A DNA stretch of 5,705 nucleotides from DTGL01 sp038895395 (GCA_038895395.1 JAWANJ010000051.1:1-5705), one strand, 5' to 3'. Counted from the stretch's first letter, positions 1 to 4,892 are shown. Notes: generated from the letters alone by a model not told the origin. Numbers and translations: made by a program.

Positions 1-12
1 AAAATATAAATA
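1..12 (+). promoter_or_regulatory. TATA-box promoter of the coiled-coil gene
   Basis: AAAATATAAATA lies about 30-40 nt before the ATG at 42. Archaeal initiation about 25 nt downstream of the TATA centre would give a leader of roughly 10 nt, and no Shine-Dalgarno sequence is visible. The BRE side is cut by the window edge. Seen as sequence; promoter activity is inferred. Confidence 0.55.
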
Positions 13-41
13 CTAAAAAATTAATAGTTTATAGAGCTTAT

Positions 42-488
42 ATGTCAACACTAAGTGAAAGAGAAGATGAACTAAGATTGTTTCTAAAAGGAATCGAAGA
101 GCGAATTGAAAAGTTTGAAAAAATTAAAGAACAACTTATGAACAAGCAAGATAGCATAAAGGCAGAAATGCAAGCAAATGACCTTGCCTTGGTTCCAGTG
201 AAAATATACGTGCGAGACGCAGAAGACTTAATTGCAGAGATTGAGCGCCATTTGATTGAATTAGAAAAGTTTAGGTCCTATCTTGCAAATGAGCTAAAAA
301 AAGTTATTGAAGAAAAGAGAATGCAAGAAGTGTTGTCAGCAAAATTTGGTCCTTCGGTAGTGATAGAACCAACTGAAGAAGGTTTTATAGTAAAATATAC
401 TGATGACAAAATGCACGAGTTATATCAAGAATTAAAAAAAAGTAGAGAGGGAGTCTCTGAGATAAAAAATAAATTGAGGAAAGCTTAA
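42..488 (+). CDS. Coiled-coil protein of unknown function (148 aa)
   Basis: I do not recognise a family. The protein is highly charged (many K and E) and has no signal peptide or membrane segment, so it is probably cytosolic. Residues about 3-45 and 57-100 read as two long amphipathic helices with heptad-like spacing of L/I/F. They are followed by a short predicted beta-hairpin (about 103-118, GPSVVIEP then GFIVKY) and a final charged helix to residue 148. Helix-hairpin-helix is loosely like prefoldin alpha, but the order and the long C-terminal helix do not make a convincing match. The ATG at 42 is the first in frame after a TATA box and has no SD, as in near-leaderless archaeal transcripts. 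It stands alone on the + strand; its neighbour converges on it. A scaffold or complex-assembly role is possible but not shown. Confidence 0.8.
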   Translation: MSTLSEREDELRLFLKGIEERIEKFEKIKEQLMNKQDSIKAEMQANDLALVPVKIYVRDAEDLIAEIERHLIELEKFRSYLANELKKVIEEKRMQEVLSAKFGPSVVIEPTEEGFIVKYTDDKMHELYQELKKSREGVSEIKNKLRKA

Positions 489-492
489 CTCT

Positions 493-511
493 AATTAGTT
501 GCAAACTAATT
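493..511 (+). other. Perfect 8-bp hairpin just after the stop codon
   Basis: AATTAGTT (493-500) pairs fully with AACTAATT (504-511) around a 3-nt GCA loop, starting 4 nt after the coiled-coil gene's stop. No U-tract follows, so it is more likely a 3'-end stabiliser or processing mark than an intrinsic terminator. It could also act as a protein-binding dyad in DNA. Confidence 0.5.
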
Positions 512-577
512 GCATAAAACCTTAAAATTAAATTTCTAAACCTGTCTGTAGTTTCAACAAATGAGTTAACAGATTTT

Positions 578-583
578 AAAAAA
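578..583 (-). terminator. T-tract terminator of the winged-helix gene
   Basis: Six A on the + strand give a T6 run on the - strand, about 30 nt beyond the winged-helix stop codon. It is followed by the further AT-rich bases AAAATC. Archaeal RNA polymerase terminates at T-rich tracts with or without a hairpin. Here the long inverted repeat at 595-722 lies directly upstream. Confidence 0.4.
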
Positions 584-594
584 GGCAAAGGAGG

Positions 595-722
595 GAGAAG
601 GGTGGCAAAGGTTCAAAGGGGGCTTTGCTTTTGGGGGTGGTTGGGTGTTGGGAGCAAAGAGGTTTTTTTAATTGTAAAAAAAACCTTTTTTCCCGAACGA
701 ACCTTTGCCAAGTACCCTTCTC
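595..722. repeat. Long inverted repeat able to form a branched hairpin, with a G-rich core
   Basis: TGGCAAAGGTTC (603-614) is the exact complement of 699-710. GAGAAGGG (595-602) is the exact complement of 715-722, so 20 bp pair with a single 4-nt bulge (AGTA, 711-714). Inside lie two more inverted repeats: CTTTGCT (623-629) with AGCAAAG (653-659), and 661-669 with 677-685 followed by T6 (686-691). The overall shape is a three-way junction. On the - strand the inner arm codes for the EGYLAKV part of the winged helix and the outer arm starts at the stop codon. It may be a structured 3' end, a small RNA, or an inverted duplication of the coding segment; I cannot tell which. Confidence 0.55.
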
Positions 723-1107
723 TAAATAACTTGTTTAAGCGTTGTGATGCAGCATTTACACAGTTATATGAAAGCAATGCCTTAACATCTTCCGCACTTA
801 TCATGCCTTTTTGCTCAGCAAGTATCATTATTCTTTGGTCAACCTCAGAAAGAATTGTTTGCTCACTTGGAACTTCTGGGTTTGTTTTTGTTGTGTTTTC
901 AAGGCTCTTTAATCGCTCATTGATCTCTGCAATTAACTTGTTTGTTTGTTCCCTTTCCTTTGCTAGTTGAAAGACAAGCATTGCAATGAAAAAAGGATCT
1001 GAACATTTTTTTGAAATCTCTTCAATATCTTTAGTTAACTCAACAAACTCTTTTGATAATTTATCATAAGTAAAATCTCTGTTCATGACTGTATCTTTGT
1101 TTGTCAT
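613..1107 (-). CDS. Coiled-coil plus winged-helix DNA-binding protein, putative transcription regulator
   Basis: This 164-aa soluble protein has an N-terminal helical region with heptads (about 45-72, ending IAEINERLKSLE). A polar linker (72-85) leads to a winged helix at about 86-148: H1 EVDQRIMILAEQ, H2 ISAEDVKALL, recognition helix NAASQRLNKLFREGYL, then the wing strands AKVRSGKKVFFTI. That is the usual layout of a DNA-binding domain paired with a dimerisation coil. No enzyme motif or metal site is visible. The last 16 residues (TSLLPTPNHPQKQSPL) are proline-rich and atypical, encoded by a C-rich patch inside the long inverted repeat. ATG at 1107 sits about 26 nt from a good TATA box and fits a leaderless mRNA; Met8 at 1086 is the alternative. 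Phased TCATGA sites over the start suggest autoregulation. The exact family and targets are unknown. Confidence 0.82.
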   Translation of the reverse strand: MTNKDTVMNRDFTYDKLSKEFVELTKDIEEISKKCSDPFFIAMLVFQLAKEREQTNKLIAEINERLKSLENTTKTNPEVPSEQTILSEVDQRIMILAEQKGMISAEDVKALLSYNCVNAASQRLNKLFREGYLAKVRSGKKVFFTIKKTSLLPTPNHPQKQSPL

Positions 1108-1130
1108 AATATATCATGATATAGTCATGA
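1083..1130. promoter_or_regulatory. Phased TCATGA motifs over the winged-helix start, candidate operator
   Basis: The palindromic hexamer TCATGA occurs at 1083-1088, 1114-1119 and 1125-1130. The starts are 31 and 11 bp apart, close to three turns and one turn of B-DNA, so all three face the same side of the helix. Two copies lie between the TATA box and the presumed start site, where a bound dimer would block initiation. Use by the adjacent winged-helix protein is inferred from position only. Confidence 0.5.
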
Positions 1131-1145
1131 TTTTAAATAACTTTC
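1131..1145 (-). promoter_or_regulatory. BRE/TATA promoter of the winged-helix gene
   Basis: Read on the - strand this is GAAAGTTATTTAAAA: a purine-rich BRE-like element followed by a TTTAAA-type TATA box centred near 1135. Initiation about 26 nt downstream would fall at about 1107-1109, on the ATG itself, giving a leaderless transcript. No Shine-Dalgarno is present, which agrees. Confidence 0.6.
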
Positions 1146-1146
1146 G

Positions 1147-1193
1147 GTTAATTTTAACAAAATTAGAGCAATAAAAAAGTTAATTTTATTAAC
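1147..1193. repeat. Repeated GTTAATTTTA dyads upstream of the winged-helix promoter
   Basis: GTTAATTTTAAC (1147-1158) and GTTAATTTTATTAAC (1179-1193) are two related pseudo-palindromes sharing ten leading bases. Their starts are 32 bp apart, about three helical turns. Both lie just upstream of the BRE/TATA of the - strand winged-helix gene. They could be activator or nucleoid-protein sites, but in sequence this AT-rich chance similarity is possible. Confidence 0.3.
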
Positions 1194-1203
1194 ATTAAAA
1201 TAA

Positions 1204-1240
1204 CAAAAAAATAAAATAAATGGAGCCTTTAAGGCCCCCA
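1204..1240 (-). terminator. albA: Hairpin plus T-rich terminator after alba
   Basis: Three nt after the alba stop, the - strand reads a G/C stem built on GCCTTAAAGGC with flanking GG/CC pairs (1221-1240). It then enters a T-rich tract (1204-1220) with runs of 3-7 T. This is the clearest terminator in the window. The + strand also reads the hairpin followed by T5, so it may work in both directions. Confidence 0.65.
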
Positions 1241-1243
1241 TTT

Positions 1244-1540
1244 TTACTTTTTAAGCTTTATTTCAATCGCTGAAACTTTAAGCTGCTTTCCATCCTCTGA
1301 AGTAACTTCTTCAGTAGAGATCTTTATGTCGTCTATTTTTGCGTCTGAAATGAACTTGTTTCTGACAATCTCTGCAACGTCAACTGCCTTGCTTATGGCC
1401 TTACCTCTTGCTTTTACTATAACTTCATCTACGCCTTGATTCATCTGCGTTACAACTGCAAGCACATAGGCCATTGTGCTTTTTTTACCAACAAAGACAA
1501 CATTGTCTTTAGTTATTCCTTCGCTTTCTTTTTTGTTCAT
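1244..1540 (-). CDS. albA: Alba, archaeal DNA/RNA-binding chromatin protein
   Basis: Alba is a small dimeric, sequence-nonspecific nucleic-acid binder that coats and bridges archaeal DNA and also binds RNA. The 98-aa protein matches the family over its length: NVVFVGKKSTMAYVLAVVTQ at the N-terminus, then NQGVDEVIVKARGKAISKAV, DVAEIVRNKF, and the C-terminal strands KLKVSAIEIKLKK-like. Lys19-Lys20 in the VGKK motif correspond to the Lys16/Lys17 pair of Sulfolobus Alba, the first of which is the known acetylation site. The start is set at 1540, not at the upstream in-frame ATG (1570), because GGAGGTG stands 5 nt before the ATG and the family begins here. The gene is 48 nt downstream of the anchored-protein gene on the same strand, so read-through is possible. 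A strong terminator follows. Confidence 0.96.
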   Translation of the reverse strand: MNKKESEGITKDNVVFVGKKSTMAYVLAVVTQMNQGVDEVIVKARGKAISKAVDVAEIVRNKFISDAKIDDIKISTEEVTSEDGKQLKVSAIEIKLKK

Positions 1541-1545
1541 TGTAG

Positions 1546-1552
1546 CACCTCC
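1546..1552 (-). promoter_or_regulatory. albA: Strong Shine-Dalgarno of alba
   Basis: GGAGGTG on the - strand stands 5 nt before the ATG at 1540 and matches the anti-SD of archaeal 16S rRNA. It decides the alba start. It is unusually strong beside its neighbours, several of which look leaderless, and fits a highly expressed protein with a true 5' leader. Confidence 0.85.
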
Positions 1553-1565
1553 GTATTTGGTTGAG

Positions 1566-1583
1566 CACAAAGCATAATTTGTG
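1566..1583. other. Dyad CACAAA-N6-TTTGTG in the alba upstream region
   Basis: CACAAA (1566-1571) and TTTGTG (1578-1583) form a perfect 6-bp inverted repeat with a 6-nt spacer, 26-43 nt before the alba ATG and just after the preceding gene's stop. It could be a hairpin in the alba leader or a protein-binding dyad. Its right part overlaps a 15-bp sequence repeated in inverted orientation at 2513-2527. Confidence 0.4.
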
Positions 1584-1588
1584 TATGA

Positions 1589-2440
1589 TCACTTAAGATA
1601 CTTTATTGTATTCTGAAGTATGGCCCTTGTTATGCCAGGGTCATAATTAAAATAAACTACCTTGCCAAGCAAATGTCTTCTTTCAACAATTCCCGGATAC
1701 CATTTTGCATGGTAAACGTCAAGGTCTGTACCTTCTTGTATATAAGCTATCTCATTTCCTCTGACAGCAACATCAAGAACTTCAAATGCTATTGGGCCTT
1801 CAAGTGGTGTTGCTGGAACTCTTTCTATGCCTTCAACTATCGGGTGTTCGTAGTCTAGAGTATAGATAGTGCCCATTACACGTATTGGCTGCAGACAAGT
1901 AGCAACTCCTCTTATATCTGCAATACAGTCTACCGGTGCAATGTCCCCCATGTTTGCTCTCCAACCAACTGCTTCAGGGGCATCACTTCTAAGTATGCCT
2001 GAGTTGCCTACAATAATTAGTTTACCGCCTTTTCTCACATATTCTTCAAGTGCACTACCAAGCTGTCTTGAGATGTAAGGTCTATAAGAACTGTTTGTTT
2101 GATCTAACATCACAATGTCGTATTTTGAAAGCATATACTCTGGATCTATTCCAAGAAAGTCAGCGTCCCTTATTGAATATTGAACTAAGTCCTTTGAAGC
2201 ATTTAGGGCATCAATTGTTATCTGACTTGGTCTGCCAATTATTAGCATTCTCGCTGGTTTGTCAAAGTCCAAGCCTGGTATGTCCCATAGACCTATCCAG
2301 CCGCCAGCAAGTACCGCAACAATAACAATTAGTATGAGTGGAATCAAACCTTCAAAATGATATTTTACCTTGCTTTTAAAACCACCGCCCGGTGATACAA
2401 AAGATTGTTCTTCGCCACCTTCCTCGTACATATCAGCCAT
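1589..2440 (-). CDS. Membrane-anchored protein with a GATase1/Rossmann-like extracellular domain
   Basis: The 283-aa protein begins with an acidic, Gly-rich tail and a short basic stretch (KSKVKYH). One hydrophobic helix follows at about 31-52 (GLIPLILIVIVAVLAGGWIGLW), so the N-terminus is probably inside and the bulk outside. The outer part reads as an alpha/beta domain: strand ARMLIIG (about 63-69), YDIVMLD (107-113), the helix-turn-strand EEYVRKGGKLIIVGNSG (about 132-148), HPIVEGI (199-205) and GKVVYFNYDPG near the end. This resembles class I glutamine-amidotransferase-like (DUF4350/ThuA-type) domains, but no catalytic Cys sits after the GG-K-LIIVG strand, so an enzyme role is doubtful. 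Two Cys (172, 182) could form a disulfide. Start chosen at 2440 because GGGATGAT precedes it; ATG at 2449 is the alternative. It is a likely paralogue of the gene at 3667-4632. Function unknown. Confidence 0.85.
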   Translation of the reverse strand: MADMYEEGGEEQSFVSPGGGFKSKVKYHFEGLIPLILIVIVAVLAGGWIGLWDIPGLDFDKPARMLIIGRPSQITIDALNASKDLVQYSIRDADFLGIDPEYMLSKYDIVMLDQTNSSYRPYISRQLGSALEEYVRKGGKLIIVGNSGILRSDAPEAVGWRANMGDIAPVDCIADIRGVATCLQPIRVMGTIYTLDYEHPIVEGIERVPATPLEGPIAFEVLDVAVRGNEIAYIQEGTDLDVYHAKWYPGIVERRHLLGKVVYFNYDPGITRAILQNTIKYLK

Positions 2441-2467
2441 TTTTATCATCCCTTATTATTTATAGAG

Positions 2468-2515
2468 CCTTTGTTTTTTAACTTTTTTCCTTTGTTTTAA
2501 GGCCAAAATATAACA
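2468..2515 (-). promoter_or_regulatory. Promoter and A-rich leader of the anchored-protein gene with a direct repeat
   Basis: On the - strand TTATATTTT (about 2505-2513) is a TATA candidate that would start transcription near 2482 and give a 40-nt leader carrying the SD. AAAACAAAGG occurs twice (2489-2498 and 2468-2477), 21 bp or two helical turns apart, across the presumed start site. A second TATA-like element, CTATAAATAA near 2460, would start transcription too late for this ATG. Confidence 0.35.
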
Positions 2516-2527
2516 CAAATTATGCTT
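2513..2527. repeat. 15-bp element repeated in inverse orientation at 1570-1584
   Basis: ACACAAATTATGCTT here is the exact reverse complement of 1570-1584. The two copies bracket the 1589-2440 gene in inverted orientation. No target-site duplication or transposase accompanies them, so they may be a shared regulatory element or coincidence in AT-rich DNA. Confidence 0.35.
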
Positions 2528-2573
2528 CTCGGAATTTAAAAACCTTTTGTTTACCTTATGTGCTACAAAAAGC

Positions 2574-3620
2574 CTAAATTTTGACAGTATAGCTACTTGC
2601 TTTCCTAAGGCGATTCATTATAGCGAGACCCAGGCCTTTTTCATCTATAGCATTTGTAACAATAATATCAGTTCCTTCGGCGTCAAGCATCCTAAGAGAA
2701 GAAAAAAGTTTTTTAGCTATTTGTTTTTTTCCGCGTAATAAAATAGTTCTTATTTTGGTAGTGGTGTTTTTCATCAATTTGGTTGTTTCAAGCCTAAGAA
2801 GCGCAACTTTTTTGTTATTTTTAGCATATTTTATTGCAATATTTTCAGCTTTCTTAATTGCTTTTTTTTCGTCCCCCTCCACAAGGACAAGCATTGCTTT
2901 TGGGGCATAGTGTCTGTATTTTGTACCCGGAGATTTTGGGCTGGCAACATTTTTTTTGGCCATTGCAATTTCGCCAACAACTGTTCCCTTAAAAACTTTT
3001 CTAATTTCTTCGGCAGTAATTCCGCCTGGTCTTAAAATCTCTGGTATGTCTGATGTAAGATCTAAAACTGTTGATTCAAGCCCTATATCCGTTGCTCCAG
3101 CATCAATTATACATTCAACTTTGCCAGCCAATTCGTCAATAGCATCCTTTCCAGTTGTTATGCTCGGTTTTCCAGATAAATTTGCAGAGGGTGCAGCTAT
3201 TGGTATACCAGAAGCTTTACACAAAGCTCTAGCAACTTTATGAGATGGCATTCTTACAGCTATTGTTTTAAGGCCGCCAGTTACTTCAGGAGGTATTATT
3301 TCCTTTTTCTTTAATATAAGCGTCAAAGGACCGGGCCAAAATTTTTCGATCAGCTTATATGCCAAATCAGGAATTTCCATAGCGATTTCATTTAATTGTC
3401 TTTTTTTATAGATATGCACTATTATTGGATTGTCAGCAGGTCTACCTTTTGTTTCGAATATTCTTTTTATAGCATCTCTGTCCAAAGCATTTGCACCAAG
3501 ACCATAAACCGTTTCTGTAGGGAAAACTACCAGACCGCCCCTTTTAATGATGTTGGCGGCTATCTTAATTTTTTGAATCTCTGGTTTTTTTGGGTTAATT
3601 TTCAAAATAACAGTTTCCAT
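2574..3620 (-). CDS. sua5: Sua5, L-threonylcarbamoyladenylate synthase (two-domain form)
   Basis: Sua5 makes threonylcarbamoyl-AMP from threonine, bicarbonate and ATP. This is the first step of the t6A37 modification of tRNAs reading ANN codons, completed by Kae1 with its KEOPS partners in archaea. At 348 aa it is full length. The YrdC-type domain (about 15-210) shows PTETVYGLG (34-42), KGRPADNPIIVH (58-69), FWPGPLTLIL (94-103), RMPSH (123-127), PSANLSG (144-150), GLESTVLDL (180-188) and RPGG (197-200). The conserved linker SPGTKYRHYAPK (230-241) leads to the C-terminal SUA5 domain, ending in GLGLAIMNRLRKA. No key residue appears missing. It is cytosolic. ATG at 3620 has no SD and sits about 26 nt from a TATA-like sequence, so probably leaderless. 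It lies between two paralogous anchored-protein genes with no obvious functional link. Identity is secure. Confidence 0.97.
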   Translation of the reverse strand: METVILKINPKKPEIQKIKIAANIIKRGGLVVFPTETVYGLGANALDRDAIKRIFETKGRPADNPIIVHIYKKRQLNEIAMEIPDLAYKLIEKFWPGPLTLILKKKEIIPPEVTGGLKTIAVRMPSHKVARALCKASGIPIAAPSANLSGKPSITTGKDAIDELAGKVECIIDAGATDIGLESTVLDLTSDIPEILRPGGITAEEIRKVFKGTVVGEIAMAKKNVASPKSPGTKYRHYAPKAMLVLVEGDEKKAIKKAENIAIKYAKNNKKVALLRLETTKLMKNTTTKIRTILLRGKKQIAKKLFSSLRMLDAEGTDIIVTNAIDEKGLGLAIMNRLRKASSYTVKI

Positions 3621-3640
3621 AATTATAAATTTGTCTTATG

Positions 3641-3671
3641 AAATTAAAAAAGTTGAACAAAAAAATTCAAC
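3641..3671 (-). terminator. Hairpin/T6 terminator that overlaps the sua5 promoter
   Basis: On the - strand GTTGAA (3671-3666) and TTCAAC (3657-3652) form a perfect 6-bp stem that starts within the stop codon of the 3667-4632 gene. T6 (3651-3646) follows at once. The same bases, TTTTTTAATTT, centred near 3646, lie about 26 nt before the sua5 ATG and can serve as its TATA box. The terminator of one gene and the promoter of the next would then share about 10 bp. Confidence 0.5.
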
Positions 3672-4632
3672 CGTATAACATGCCTGTAAACATTTTCTCT
3701 ATTATTGTTGGATATCTATGCTCAGGTGACAAAGATTCGTGCATAAAGTATTCTGGGGGCATGGAATAATAAGCAACGTTTTCCCCAATTTTCAATCCAA
3801 ATAAGTTTCCTTTTGCATTCGTCACAATAAATGGAATCCTTTTTCCGTAAGACTTTTCATTGTAAATAACATTTGCGCCAAGGTCCAGAACCATGACGCT
3901 TGTGCTCGTACCTCTTTCAATCGGTTTTACTACTGCAAAGTCGGTGTGCTCTGTGAGGTAAAACCTTAAAGATGGTGAAATACCATACACAAAAGGATTA
4001 TCAGGGTTCATGGGAATTAGGTTTCCAATGAGGATTTCCTTATTAACCTCACCTATAACATCCTTGTAATTGCAAACATACTCAAGAGACAATAATTCAT
4101 TAAGAAATATTGCTGTTTCACCATGCTTTCTTGCCCAAGGATTTATCATGGTGTGTGGTTCGTTTGAGTCACCAATCTCATCTTTGTAAAGATATTCTTC
4201 AGGATCAGGTGCCTCAACACCTGCATCGCCCGTCCATATGAGATTCCCGCCTTGGTTTGCATAGTCAACAAACATCTTTATTTTTTCAGAGCTAAGTTTT
4301 CTGGCTTTTTCCACAATTACAAGCTCATATTCTCTGAGGTTGCCAGGCTTTAGCGTATCTATATGCATTATTGTTGGCTTTACTCCCAGCATTCTTGGAT
4401 TTGACATAAGGGTTTGCAGTAGTTCTGGTTCTCCAAGGCCATCATCACCAACTGCAATCAAAACCCTGGGCTTACCCTTTATAGCATAGTATACATTGCA
4501 CCATCCTGGAAGAGACTTGCATTTTAATGTATTTGTCCAGGTTAGTATATAAAGAAGGACAAAAAGCAGTAAGAGAAATATTATTACGCGAGAAGCAAGT
4601 TTTGTCAAATCGTTGTCAATTATACTAACCAT
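3667..4632 (-). CDS. Membrane-anchored protein with a GATase1/Rossmann-like extracellular domain (second copy)
   Basis: This 321-aa protein has the same plan as the 1589-2440 product: a short N-terminus with Lys/Arg, one membrane helix (about 14-34, ASRVIIFLLLLFVLLYILTWT) and a large outer alpha/beta domain. Matching elements in order are RVLIAV (56-61), YELVIVE (102-108), FVDYANQGGNLIWTGDAG (121-138), NPFVYGI (212-218) and GENVAYYSMPPEY (283-295). After the GGNLIW strand the residues are TGDAG, with no nucleophile Cys, so a catalytic amidotransferase is unlikely; a binding or scaffold role is possible. Cys38 and Cys45 just outside the membrane may pair. ATG at 4632 is about 26 nt from a TATA box and has no SD, consistent with a leaderless mRNA. 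It is divergent from secG and separated from sua5 by a terminator-like hairpin. Function unknown. Confidence 0.87.
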   Translation of the reverse strand: MVSIIDNDLTKLASRVIIFLLLLFVLLYILTWTNTLKCKSLPGWCNVYYAIKGKPRVLIAVGDDGLGEPELLQTLMSNPRMLGVKPTIMHIDTLKPGNLREYELVIVEKARKLSSEKIKMFVDYANQGGNLIWTGDAGVEAPDPEEYLYKDEIGDSNEPHTMINPWARKHGETAIFLNELLSLEYVCNYKDVIGEVNKEILIGNLIPMNPDNPFVYGISPSLRFYLTEHTDFAVVKPIERGTSTSVMVLDLGANVIYNEKSYGKRIPFIVTNAKGNLFGLKIGENVAYYSMPPEYFMHESLSPEHRYPTIIEKMFTGMLYG

Positions 4633-4652
4633 ACTTTTAAATAAGTTCTTCT

Positions 4653-4664
4653 CTTTATAAAATA
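4653..4664. promoter_or_regulatory. Shared TATA region of the divergent anchored-protein and secG genes
   Basis: CTTTATAAAATA, centred near 4659, reads as a TATA box on both strands. To the left it places a start near 4633, on the ATG at 4632 (leaderless). To the right it places a start near 4685, giving secG a leader of about 20 nt that includes its SD. Only 73 bp separate the two start codons. A second AT-rich box (CTTTTAAATAAG, 4634-4645) is an alternative for the + direction. Confidence 0.5.
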
Positions 4665-4705
4665 ATATTGTTTACATTTGTTTTTCATAAACAGGGGCGA
4701 TTTAG

Positions 4706-4876
4706 ATGGTAAAGCTTGGTAAAAGTAAGAAGACATATGCACCAAGTGGGGCTTTGGGCATAATGCGTTTCTTTGATGTAGACACAAAAGCACCACAGAT
4801 AAGGCCAGAAGTGTTGGTTATAATCATTTTTGCCATAATTGTAATAATAGCAACAATAAACTATACTTCAGGTTAA
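4706..4876 (+). CDS. secG: Sec61-beta/SecG subunit of the archaeal protein-export channel
   Basis: This is the small tail-anchored subunit of the SecYE-beta translocon, which sits beside SecY in the cell membrane. The 56-aa protein reads basic N-terminus (MVKLGKSKK), PSGALGIMRFFDVDT, PQIRPEVLVIII, then one membrane helix (about 36-52) and a very short outer end. The patterns A-P-S-G-(A)-L-G-I-M-R-F-F-D and K/Q-I-R-P-E-V-hydrophobic are the archaeal Sec61-beta signature, and the length is normal. GGGGCGA stands 6 nt before the ATG and acts as SD. It is shorter than 60 aa and so easily missed in gene finding. Seven of its ten Ile codons are AUA, the codon read by the tRNA encoded 16 nt downstream. 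It may share a transcript with that tRNA. Confidence 0.93.
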   Translation: MVKLGKSKKTYAPSGALGIMRFFDVDTKAPQIRPEVLVIIIFAIIVIIATINYTSG

Positions 4877-4892
4877 AATTATATTAAAACAC

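Noticed and set aside
42..488. Prefoldin alpha subunit as the identity of the coiled-coil gene
   Set aside because: Prefoldin has the beta-hairpins in the middle between two long helices. Here the only hairpin comes late, after two helices, and no prefoldin motif is recognisable.
595..722. A mobile element bounded by terminal inverted repeats
   Set aside because: The interior is only 84 nt, codes for no transposase, and one arm lies within a conserved protein domain; no target-site duplication is visible.
602..970. A + strand open frame of 122 codons opposite the winged-helix gene
   Set aside because: It starts at GTG, is Trp/Cys/Phe/Ser-rich without domain pattern, and is antisense to a - strand protein with a clear winged-helix layout and a good promoter.
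1541..1570. Longer alba form starting at the in-frame ATG at 1570
   Set aside because: The extra 10 residues (MCSTKYGGAT) are not Alba-like, and the GGAGGTG ribosome site lies inside them, pointing to the ATG at 1540.
2441..2449. Start of the anchored-protein gene at the ATG at 2449
   Set aside because: No SD precedes it, since GGG abuts the codon directly. GGGATGAT is well placed for the ATG at 2440. Not excluded; the difference is three residues.
2956..3243. A + strand 95-codon frame inside sua5
   Set aside because: It lies entirely opposite conserved YrdC-domain motifs, so it is a shadow frame.
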